A DNA stretch of 12,482 nt from an uncultured Rubrobacteraceae bacterium (lineage in GTDB: Bacteria > Actinomycetota > Rubrobacteria > Rubrobacterales > Rubrobacteraceae), in assembly GCA_902806015.1 (NCBI GenBank), contig CADCUZ010000055.1, positions 1 to 12,482 of the forward strand, read 5' to 3'. A program made the translations under genes and the position numbers. The notes below the pieces were generated by a model. It searched no databases. It was given only the letters and a program-made list of their open reading frames with translations, and had not been told where the DNA came from. Positions 6,435-12,482 of this stretch are shown here, in pieces. Each line of letters opens with the position of its first letter. Position 1 is the first letter of the stretch.

Positions 6435-7319
6435 TTGAAGATCGAAAACGAGCCAGGGACGGGAAACGTGAGGGGTTACCTAATGGCACTTTTTGCGATG
6501 CTGTTGGCGCTCGGGGCGGCGGTGCCGGTGCTCGCGGCCGAAGAGCCCACGGGAGAAGATGGTGGGACCCTGCAGCCGAAGGTCGTGGGCGGGAAGCCGC
6601 TGCCCGACGGCAAGTACGAGTTCGTGGCGGCTCTGCGCGACATAACCCGGGGGAAGACGGCCTACCAGCAGCAGTTCTGCGGTGGCACCCTGATCGACCG
6701 CAACAGCATCCTGACCGCAGCCCACTGCGTGCAGGAAGTCACCCCGTTGCACTTGCGGGTCACGGTCGGCCGGACGGTGCTAAAGAGCTCCCAGGGGCAG
6801 AGCCGCAAGGTCACCGCCATCTTCGTACATCCGAAGTACAACGGCATCACGAGCGAGGCGTACGACGCGGCGGTTCTCAAGCTGGACCGGCGGGTAAAGA
6901 ACATCGCCCCTGCTAGGATCCCGAAACAGAACGACAATGCCCTCGAGATGCCTGGTGGCTCGGCGACGGTCGCCGGCTGGGGAAATACCAAGAAGCAGGG
7001 CAGGATCTTCGTCCAGCGGGACCGGTACCCCAACCGTATGCAGCAGGCGCAGGTGCCGATCGTCTCCGACAACGAAGGGAAGCGCGTCTACGACTCCTCG
7101 TACGTCAAGGCGCTCATGGTCGCCGCGGGCGGGGAGGGTAAAGATACCTGCCAGGGCGACTCGGGCGGGCCGATTTTCGTCGAGAAGGCCACCGGATTCT
7201 TCCAGATCGGGATAACGAGCTTCGGCATTGGATGCGGGGCGCGTGACTTCCCCAGCGTCTACGCCGAGGTCAACTCTGAGGTGATCAGGTCTTTTATCTA
7301 CAGGGCGGCCGGAAAGTAG
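6435..7319 (+). CDS. Secreted trypsin-like serine protease (S1 family), zymogen
   Basis: A 294-residue precursor: signal peptide (hydrophobic core about 16-33, cleavage near 35), short acidic propeptide, and a chymotrypsin-fold domain. The triad is His97 (LTAAHC), Asp144 (YDAAVLKL) and Ser243 (CQGDSGGP). Asp237, six residues before the serine, equals Asp189 of trypsin and predicts cleavage after Arg/Lys. Lys49 followed by VVGG is a classic activation site, freeing Val50 as the new N-terminus. Cysteine pairs 82/98 and 239/267 match two conserved disulfides. Ser274 stands where trypsin has Gly226, which may narrow the pocket. Three starts are possible: TTG 6435 (GAGGGG at 6423-6428), GTG 6468 (a short Arg-containing signal peptide) and ATG 6483 (GAGGGG at 6470-6475). 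The outermost is given; 6468 gives the most typical signal peptide. Substrate unknown; it stands alone between its promoter and a terminator. Confidence 0.9.
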   Translation: MKIENEPGTGNVRGYLMALFAMLLALGAAVPVLAAEEPTGEDGGTLQPKVVGGKPLPDGKYEFVAALRDITRGKTAYQQQFCGGTLIDRNSILTAAHCVQEVTPLHLRVTVGRTVLKSSQGQSRKVTAIFVHPKYNGITSEAYDAAVLKLDRRVKNIAPARIPKQNDNALEMPGGSATVAGWGNTKKQGRIFVQRDRYPNRMQQAQVPIVSDNEGKRVYDSSYVKALMVAAGGEGKDTCQGDSGGPIFVEKATGFFQIGITSFGIGCGARDFPSVYAEVNSEVIRSFIYRAAGK

Positions 7320-7322
7320 ACG

Positions 7323-7334
7323 TTGGACGTCCAA
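7323..7334. repeat. 12-bp perfect palindrome after the trypsin-like gene
   Basis: TTGGACGTCCAA begins 4 nt after the stop codon. As RNA it makes only a 4-bp stem, so it is a weak hairpin. As DNA it has the symmetry of a dimer binding site, but its place downstream of a gene gives no support for an operator. Confidence 0.3.
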
Positions 7335-7379
7335 GGGCGTTCAGCAGGGCCAGGATGGCCAACGGCTAAAGGCGGAGAC

Positions 7380-7411
7380 CGGAGCGTGCTGATCTCGGAC
7401 GGCACGCTCCG
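7380..7411. terminator. Strong hairpin between convergent genes, likely bidirectional terminator
   Basis: CGGAGCGTGC (7380-7389) pairs perfectly with GCACGCTCCG (7402-7411) around a 12-nt loop. An outer pair, GAGACC (7375-7380) and GGTCTC (7435-7440), would compete for one base but encloses the hairpin. It lies in the 120-bp gap where the trypsin-like gene and sbcC converge. There is no U-run on either side, as is usual in such G/C-rich genomes. Confidence 0.58.
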
Positions 7412-7439
7412 CGTGAACGTCGCGCTTCCGCGAGGGTCT

Positions 7440-10325
7440 CTACTCCGAACGATCTCCGTCGAACCCCAGGGCACCGGCTTCAAGTAGCGGCTCCGGCGCC
7501 CCGCCGGGGGCGTCCATGCGCCGAACGAGGCTCTTGCCCTCCTCGTCCTCCTCTATCATCCAGACCTCGTCCACCAAGGCTGACTCCTGCACCTCGCCGA
7601 CGTGGGAGATTATGAAGATCTGGCCGAACGAGCGCTTCAGCCTCTCAAGGGCTAACAGCACGTTGTTGCGCCTTCCGGCGTCGAGGCTCCCGAAGACCTC
7701 GTCGAGCACCAAGAACCCCAGGGTGTTCCCGCCGCGCGCCGCGACGAGCCGGGAGAGCGCGACCCGGGCCGAGAGGCTCGCGACGTCCGCCTCGCCGCCA
7801 GAGAAGCGCTCTATCGCGTAGGAGTCGTCGAAGCGGTCGAGGAGCCTGACGCGGTAGTTCTCGTCGAACTCCATGCTCTCGTAGCGGCCGTCGGTGAGCT
7901 GTCTGACCAAGCCTGAGGCCTCAGCCTCCAGCATCGGCCGCGCCCGCGCGGTCAGGGAGCGGAAGAAATCCGTGAAGAGACCGTCCATCTCGTCCATGCG
8001 CGCCGCGGCCGACGCCCTCTCGTTGGCGAGCTTCCGGTCATCGTCGAGACGCTTGAGCTCCGTCTTGGCCCGCTCGATGCGGTAATCGGCATCCTTCCAG
8101 TCGCCGCCGAGCCCCTCGCGCGCGTCCCGCAGCCCGGAGGCGCGCTCCTCCGCCGCGGACACCCTCTCGGACGCCGCCTCATAGACCGCCTCGTCGAAGC
8201 CGAGAGCGGAGATCTCTGCCTGCAGCTTCTCGACGGTCTTGGCGGCCTCCTCCACGCGCCCCCAGGCCTCCCGCAGCGCCTCCTCCACCCCGGCGCGCGT
8301 TTCCAGCCGCCGCCCCAGCTCCTCGATGCGGCCCCGCATCCGCTCCAAACGGTCTTTTTCTTCCTTTTTCCGTCGGTGTTCGTCCGCATCGTACGAGAGG
8401 CCTGCGAGCCCGTCCAGTTGCGTTACCAGCGCCGCCACCCGCTTCGTCAGCTTCGAGTGTTCGCCCGCGAGGCTCGCCACCGCGGGACGCGCGTCGCGCA
8501 CGCACCGCAGGCGCTCGCGACGCGCGCGAGCCCCTTCGAGGTTTTCCCGGGTTGGGGCTTCGGTGTCCTCCAGGTCCCCCCGAAGCTCACGGAGGTTCCC
8601 GGCCAGTTTTTCGAGCCTCTCCAGCCGGTCGGCGGCCCGATCCGTGGCGCGGGCCAGGGACTCGCGCAGGGCCCGCCAGCGGTCGAGCTTGACCTTCAGC
8701 CTTCGCAGCTTCTCGGCGGTGTCCGCGGCCGAGGCGGCGAGCTTCTCGGCCTCGGCGGTCTCGGCGGCTGCGCGGCGGCGTAGGGAGGCGGCCTGGCGCT
8801 TGAGGCTGTCGGAGATCTCCTCCTGCTCCCCGCCCTCGAAACCGCGGTGGCAAGTGGGGCAGTGGTCCTCGGCTCCGCTGTCTATAGCCTCGCGCGCCTT
8901 GTCCACGTTTTTCGCCTCGCGCTCGTCGGCGTTGGCCCGGCCCCTGTGGTGCGCGGCGACCTCCTTGAGCTTCTCCTCCTCGTCGCGCAGGTCCCTCTCC
9001 TTGCGCTCCAGGTCCTCGCCGCTGGAGAAGTCTTCGAGCTCTTCCTGGAGCTTTCTCGCTTCGTCTCTCGTCTCCTCGTAGCGCTCCCGGGCGGCCCGTT
9101 CTTCTTCGGCCGCGGCCTGGAGTTCCTTGTGGCGGGAGGAGAGTTCCCGGAATCGTTCGTGGCAGGCCTCGGCCGCCTCCAGCTCCCCGAAAACGCCGTC
9201 GAGCACCGCGACGCTCTCCTGCAGCAGCTCCGGTCCGTCGAGGTCAAAGAGGGCATGGAAGCCGGGCAGGACCTCCTCCCCGTCGTCCAGCTCCTCCAAA
9301 ATCTCCCAGACCTCGCCCTCGATGTCCGAGATGCGCCGCTGGACCTGCAGGCACTCCCGGCGGTCCCTGTCCCGCTCCTCCGCGCGACGCCGGTCCTCGT
9401 CAAGCTTCTCGAGCTCCGCCGACACCCCCGGTAGCCCGGCCGTCTGGGGCCCCAGGCGCCCAATCTCCTCCTCCGCTGCCGCGAGCTCGGATAGGTCCTT
9501 CTCGCCTTCGGCCATCCGGTCGGCGGCCCGCTGCCCCTCGGCCTCCGCCGCGCGCAGGTCCCCTGTCAGGCGCGAGTGCTCGCGGTAGGACGATTCCAGA
9601 GAGGCGCGGGCCGCGCGGGCGGACTCGAGCTCTTTCTCGGCGGAACCCAGGTCCTCCGACACCTTCTGCAGTTCGCCTTCCAGACGCTCGCAGGCCTCGC
9701 GCGCCCCCTGTAGTTCGGCCTGCAAAGATTGCAGGTCGGCCTCGGCGAGCCGTTTTTCGAGGACCCTCGCCTCGGAGCGCAGGGCGTTGCGGTCCTCGCG
9801 CAGGAGGGCCTGGGCGGTCTCGACGTCGCCGATGCCGAGGAGTTTGGAGATCCTGCGCACGCGGCTGATGCCGTCGTCGTGGGCGAAAAAGCGCAGCTCC
9901 TTCTGGCGGGCGTAGAAGGTTGCCTCGAAGGCGGTACGGTCCATTCCGAGCAGGTCGCCCTCGACCCAACGGATCACGTCCGAGGTCCCCGTGACGATGG
10001 TCCTACCCTCGCCGTCGCGCACCTCGGCGCCCGTCGAGCCGCCCTTGAGCTGACGCCGCACGGTGTAAGACCCGCCGTCCGTCGCCAGCGTGACCTCCAC
10101 GACCGAGAGGTCCTTCGTCGAGCCGCCGCTCCACGGGATCGACTCGTTCGCGAAGCGCGGCCCGCCACCCCGGGCGCCGAAAAACGCCCACAGGATGCTC
10201 TCGAAAAGGGTGGACTTACCCGCCCCGTTCGCGCCGACAACCCCGATGGCCCCCTCCGGGGGATAGAGCTCTACCGGCTCCCTGAACTGCTTGTAGTTCA
10301 GTATAAAGAGGCGTTCGAGTATCAC
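7440..10325 (-). CDS. sbcC: SbcC/Rad50-type DNA repair ATPase
   Basis: A 961-residue SMC-like ATPase, partner of SbcD in the nuclease that opens DNA hairpins and trims double-strand ends. The ATP site is split between the ends: Walker A GANGAGKST at 31-39, Q-loop Gln141, signature FSGGE at 841-845, Walker B LVLDE with Asp875/Glu876, D-loop GSLD to Asp882, and switch His908. The middle is charged coiled coil (about 170-480 and 510-800) broken by the zinc hook CPTC with Cys489 and Cys492, which joins two molecules through one zinc ion. All catalytic parts are present and the length is normal for the family. The start is a GTG at 10325 that overlaps the sbcD stop in GTGA, indicating coupled translation. 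No separate promoter is apparent. The gene ends in a convergent gap with a terminator hairpin. Confidence 0.96.
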   Translation of the reverse strand: MILERLFILNYKQFREPVELYPPEGAIGVVGANGAGKSTLFESILWAFFGARGGGPRFANESIPWSGGSTKDLSVVEVTLATDGGSYTVRRQLKGGSTGAEVRDGEGRTIVTGTSDVIRWVEGDLLGMDRTAFEATFYARQKELRFFAHDDGISRVRRISKLLGIGDVETAQALLREDRNALRSEARVLEKRLAEADLQSLQAELQGAREACERLEGELQKVSEDLGSAEKELESARAARASLESSYREHSRLTGDLRAAEAEGQRAADRMAEGEKDLSELAAAEEEIGRLGPQTAGLPGVSAELEKLDEDRRRAEERDRDRRECLQVQRRISDIEGEVWEILEELDDGEEVLPGFHALFDLDGPELLQESVAVLDGVFGELEAAEACHERFRELSSRHKELQAAAEEERAARERYEETRDEARKLQEELEDFSSGEDLERKERDLRDEEEKLKEVAAHHRGRANADEREAKNVDKAREAIDSGAEDHCPTCHRGFEGGEQEEISDSLKRQAASLRRRAAAETAEAEKLAASAADTAEKLRRLKVKLDRWRALRESLARATDRAADRLERLEKLAGNLRELRGDLEDTEAPTRENLEGARARRERLRCVRDARPAVASLAGEHSKLTKRVAALVTQLDGLAGLSYDADEHRRKKEEKDRLERMRGRIEELGRRLETRAGVEEALREAWGRVEEAAKTVEKLQAEISALGFDEAVYEAASERVSAAEERASGLRDAREGLGGDWKDADYRIERAKTELKRLDDDRKLANERASAAARMDEMDGLFTDFFRSLTARARPMLEAEASGLVRQLTDGRYESMEFDENYRVRLLDRFDDSYAIERFSGGEADVASLSARVALSRLVAARGGNTLGFLVLDEVFGSLDAGRRNNVLLALERLKRSFGQIFIISHVGEVQESALVDEVWMIEEDEEGKSLVRRMDAPGGAPEPLLEAGALGFDGDRSE

Positions 10326-11485
10326 GCGCCCGCCTCCGGTTCCTCGCTCGCCGCCCGCGCCAGGTACCCGCGCCCCTTCTCCAAGAATTCTTCCGCGAAC
10401 GCCTCCTCCAGCTCCCCACGCTCCCTACGAGCGCTAACGAACCGGGCGAACTCCTCCCCGAGCGGCCGGAAAACCGCAGAGGGCGAGCCGCCCGTTCCGG
10501 CCTCCTCTGGGCTTTCTTCAGGGTGGATCTCCAGACTGAAGTTCAAACACCGCCGCTGCAGATCCCGCAAGAGCTCCCGATCAACCCCGCTCGCCACCCC
10601 GCGACGCACGTCGTAGGCCCGCAGCCGCACGATGGCCCCGTCCATCTCCACGTCGGAGACACGCGACTGAACCTCTTCTGTCAACTTCGACGAGTCCATC
10701 TCGCGGGCGCTTATCTTTGGAAGGTCGATCATGGGCCGCGCCTCTATCCCCACGTGCTCGACGCCCGTCAACCCGTCCCCATCGAACTCCACTACCGCGA
10801 ACCCCGGCTTCGACTCGACCTCGCCGAACCCGAAGCGTTCCGTTGCGCCGGCGTAGAACGCGTTCTCCTTGTGCTTGTGGAACTCGTGGTAGTGGCCGAG
10901 GGCGACGTAGTCGAAGGGGGCGGAGAACATGCCCGGTTGCAAATTCGCCTCGCCCATCTCGTGCTGGCGCGCCTCGAGCCCAGGCACCATCCCGTGCGTA
11001 ACCAGGATGTTCACGTCCGCGTCCCGCGCCGGCATCACCGCCCCAGTCCCGAACACGGCCCCGTGCGGCACCAGCGTAACCCCCACGTTCACCCCATCGA
11101 ACTCCTCCGACCAGTAGTCCAGCTCGAAGCCGTGGGCGGAGTGGACGTTCACCAGGTTCGCGTATTCGAGCGCCGCCGTCGTCGTGCGCAGGCGCGGGGT
11201 TTCGTGGTTGCCGGCCGCGACGAGGTAGGGGATGCCGGCACGGGCCGTAATGCGGGCCGTCTGTTTCAAGAAGCCGATGATGACGTGCGTCGCCGGGCGT
11301 ACCGAGTCGAATACGTCACCGGAGTGAATAACCACGTCCACCTCCCGCTCCAGGATGGCGTCGACCGCCCGCCCGTAGGCCTCCTGAACGTCCACCTCCC
11401 GCTGGTTGCGGTTCGACTTCGGGTCGAGCCGCGCGTACCGCGAGTACCCGAGATGCGTATCCGAGATGTGGGCGATCCTTACTAT
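10322..11485 (-). CDS. sbcD: SbcD/Mre11-type DNA repair exonuclease, with an unusual (ATA) or damaged start
   Basis: The catalytic subunit of SbcCD, a manganese-dependent phosphoesterase. The five metal-site motifs are present: ISDTHLG, HSGDVFD, AGNHETPR, VTHGM and GHYHE. The first ATG/GTG/TTG in frame is GTG 11395, but it lies after ISDTHLG, so starting there would remove metal ligands and inactivate the enzyme. The frame is open upstream to TGA at 11500-11498 and reads ERNEIVRIAHISDTHLGYSR. No canonical start exists in that stretch. ATA at 11485-11483 lies 6 nt after AGAGAGG and gives (M)VRIAHISD, the expected N-terminus, 387 residues in all. An ATG at 11490 is out of frame by one base and reaches TAG after two codons; a single lost base would equally explain it. 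It overlaps sbcC by 4 nt. Family certain, start uncertain. Confidence 0.9.
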   Translation of the reverse strand: MVRIAHISDTHLGYSRYARLDPKSNRNQREVDVQEAYGRAVDAILEREVDVVIHSGDVFDSVRPATHVIIGFLKQTARITARAGIPYLVAAGNHETPRLRTTTAALEYANLVNVHSAHGFELDYWSEEFDGVNVGVTLVPHGAVFGTGAVMPARDADVNILVTHGMVPGLEARQHEMGEANLQPGMFSAPFDYVALGHYHEFHKHKENAFYAGATERFGFGEVESKPGFAVVEFDGDGLTGVEHVGIEARPMIDLPKISAREMDSSKLTEEVQSRVSDVEMDGAIVRLRAYDVRRGVASGVDRELLRDLQRRCLNFSLEIHPEESPEEAGTGGSPSAVFRPLGEEFARFVSARRERGELEEAFAEEFLEKGRGYLARAASEEPEAGA

Positions 11486-11491
11486 CTCATT

Positions 11492-11498
11492 CCTCTCT
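11492..11498 (-). promoter_or_regulatory. Shine-Dalgarno sequence AGAGAGG for sbcD
   Basis: This purine run is the only ribosome-binding site upstream of the conserved sbcD N-terminus. It is 6 nt from the ATA at 11485, an ideal distance, but only 1 nt from the out-of-frame ATG at 11490. It therefore favours initiation at or near the ATA. Confidence 0.5.
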
Positions 11499-11510
11499 CA
11501 GCTTGGCCGT

Positions 11511-11516
11511 ATTGTA
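11511..11516 (-). promoter_or_regulatory. Candidate promoter of sbcDC (-10 TACAAT)
   Basis: Read on the minus strand, TACAAT matches the -10 consensus at 5 of 6 positions. CTGAAC, 16 nt further upstream (11538-11533), is a weak -35. Transcription would start near 11504 and give a short leader that contains the AGAGAGG ribosome-binding site. sbcDC can thus be transcribed separately from the HerA-like gene upstream. Confidence 0.45.
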
Positions 11517-11519
11517 CGG

Positions 11520-11838
11520 CAGGTTCGCACGAGTTCAGCGATAACGGGCGGAGGTCTTGGGCGTGCCTCAAGCCCGTGTTTGGTGCTGAGCTATAAGCGC
11601 TCGGACCGCGGGCACCAGCTCGTTCGGAATCTCCATAATTGTCCTGGTCTTGGTGCTCGAAAGCAGCCTCGTCCTCCGCAACGAGCGAAGGATGCTAAAC
11701 AAGGGGGCTAACCGGGCCAATGTCATCCCGATGCGCTATAAGTCTAGAATTTGTCTTGTCCCAGTCTATTGTCCATACTTTGGCGCGATATTACACGGAA
11801 TGTATAGGCTCATGATATTCGGGCACCTCCCAAGTCAG
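11520..11838. other. A/T-richer gap between the HerA-like gene and sbcD
   Basis: Apart from the possible small ORF at 11568-11726 I see no gene. The part from about 11735 to 11830 is clearly richer in A/T than anything else in the window, with several TATA-like words on both strands, and could hold promoter elements or foreign remnant DNA. There is no obvious terminator for the HerA-like gene and no tRNA-like fold. Confidence 0.3.
11568..11726 (-). CDS. Possible small protein or gene remnant, 52 codons
   Basis: An open frame from ATG 11726 to TGA 11570-11568. The C-terminal part, from an internal ATG at 11636, reads MEIPNELVPAVRALIAQHQ and has the look and partly the codon bias of a real short domain: an amphipathic helix after a proline turn. 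The N-terminal part is basic and low in information (FSILRSLRRTRLL). No convincing ribosome-binding site precedes either start and I recognise no family. It may be the end of a decayed gene between herA-like and sbcD, or chance. Confidence 0.2.
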   Translation of the reverse strand: MTLARLAPLFSILRSLRRTRLLSSTKTRTIMEIPNELVPAVRALIAQHQTRA

Positions 11839-12482
11839 CTAATCCCTCATCCGGTCCAGGCCCGAAAGGATCTGGGAGGACTCGCGCCGCCTCGACGGAC
11901 GGTTGCCGCGGGTGAGGTTCCAGCGGAAGTTTTTGTAGGGGTCGGCGGCGCCGTGGCCTGTGCGGTGGGCGGCCTGGACGGCGTCGAGGGCTTCGTAGAC
12001 CTGCTCCTCGGGAACGCCTTCTATGTCGCCCCGTATGGCGGTGATGGCCGGCGGGCGGCCTGCCTTTATTAGGCCGCGCATGACGGCGAGGACGGAGGTT
12101 GCGGCGTCGCCCTTGCGCTCGCCGAAGATGTCGGTGCCCTGCTTGCCCATGAGGACCATCGGACGCGGGAAGGTGCCGAAGACGGGGACGGCGTAGTGGG
12201 CGTGGCGCAGGAGGAGGCGGCCCTTCTCTAGCTGAAGTAGCTCCTCGCGGGTCGTGCTGGAGAACGAGCGGTAGCTTGAGTTGGTCAGCTCCTCGTCGCC
12301 GATGCGACCGTATAGGCTCGTGGCGGCGTTGCCAACGACCTCGTCGTCCACCTTGGAGCGGAACTGCTGGGCGCCGAAGAGGGTGAGGTTGAGGTGGCGC
12401 CCGCGGGCGCTTATGTCCACGAGGGTATCTTTGAGGCTGCTCGTTCTGGAACCGGAGGGGGCGTACTTGTTGAGTTCGTCGA
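11839..12482 (-). CDS. HerA-like ATPase / ATP-binding protein, C-terminal part (5' end outside window)
   Basis: A partial gene running off the right edge; about 213 residues remain. The visible part opens with DELNKYAPSGSRTSSLKD, in which the Asp-Glu pair (12480-12475) is the end of the Walker B motif of FtsK/HerA-type pumps. It continues with ARGRHLNLTLFGAQQF, carrying the conserved sensor glutamine, then VVGNAATSLYGRIGDEEL. HerA-like hexamers translocate double-stranded DNA and, with NurA, feed the Mre11-Rad50 machine in archaea. Similar ATPases occur in Deinococcus/Thermus and Rubrobacter-type bacteria. The Walker A region is not in the window. The C-terminal tail is basic and polar. It stands 353 bp upstream of sbcD on the same strand, in agreement with a role in DNA ends. 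The HerA label is by motif, not by full-length comparison. Confidence 0.85.
   Translation of the reverse strand, partial: DELNKYAPSGSRTSSLKDTLVDISARGRHLNLTLFGAQQFRSKVDDEVVGNAATSLYGRIGDEELTNSSYRSFSSTTREELLQLEKGRLLLRHAHYAVPVFGTFPRPMVLMGKQGTDIFGERKGDAATSVLAVMRGLIKAGRPPAITAIRGDIEGVPEEQVYEALDAVQAAHRTGHGAADPYKNFRWNLTRGNRPSRRRESSQILSGLDRMRD

Noticed and set aside
8239..9081. Plus-strand frame of 280 codons opposite sbcC
   Set aside because: Serine/arginine-rich artefact antisense to the SbcC coiled coil and zinc hook.
10523..11596. Plus-strand frame of 357 codons opposite sbcD
   Set aside because: It mirrors the sbcD reading frame and has no domain; sbcD motifs on the other strand are unambiguous.
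1..12482. CRISPR arrays, tRNA or rRNA genes, complete insertion sequences, prophage or toxin-antitoxin modules
   Set aside because: No regularly spaced repeats, no tRNA-like T-loop plus acceptor pairing, no transposase or integrase motifs and no toxin-antitoxin pair were found on either strand.

Overview
The window reads as chromosomal DNA from a GC-rich actinobacterium. A Rubrobacter-like lineage is my best guess, though no 16S or other marker is present. The reasons are the strong G/C bias at third codon positions, a MarP-type membrane serine protease, a DUF2795 small protein, and several genes whose -10 box lies only 6-7 nt before the start codon (leaderless transcription).

Layout. Positions 1-1577 are sparse and partly decayed: a broken GNAT acetyltransferase (168-726), a small DUF2795 gene (901-1107) ending in a hairpin, and about 470 bp of non-coding, hairpin-rich sequence with a possible membrane-protein remnant. 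A 63-residue helical protein (1578-1769) converges on a MarP-like protease (3013-1865, minus). That protease diverges from rlmN (3193-4242), which is followed without gaps by a ydbS-like and a ydbT-like bacterial PH-domain pair (4239-6198). A separate secreted trypsin-like zymogen (6435-7319) has its own promoter and a leader of about 120 nt.

The right half is a minus-strand DNA-repair block: the 3' part of a HerA-like ATPase (12482-11839), then sbcD (Mre11 family) and sbcC (Rad50 family), which overlap by 4 nt. A hairpin between convergent genes (7380-7411) separates sbcC from the trypsin gene.

How it fits together. SbcCD is the nuclease/ATPase that processes DNA ends and hairpins. A HerA-like ATPase beside it recalls the archaeal HerA-NurA-Mre11-Rad50 end-resection cluster. 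rlmN with ydbST may be a translation-fidelity and envelope-stress transcription unit. The two serine proteases are unrelated in architecture: one is membrane-anchored and HtrA/MarP-like, the other a secreted trypsin.

Most notable observation: sbcD has no ATG, GTG or TTG in frame that would retain its first metal-binding motif. The best-placed start is an ATA codon 6 nt after a strong Shine-Dalgarno sequence. I found no CRISPR array, tRNA, rRNA, intact insertion sequence or evident phage module, and no clearly new multi-gene system.
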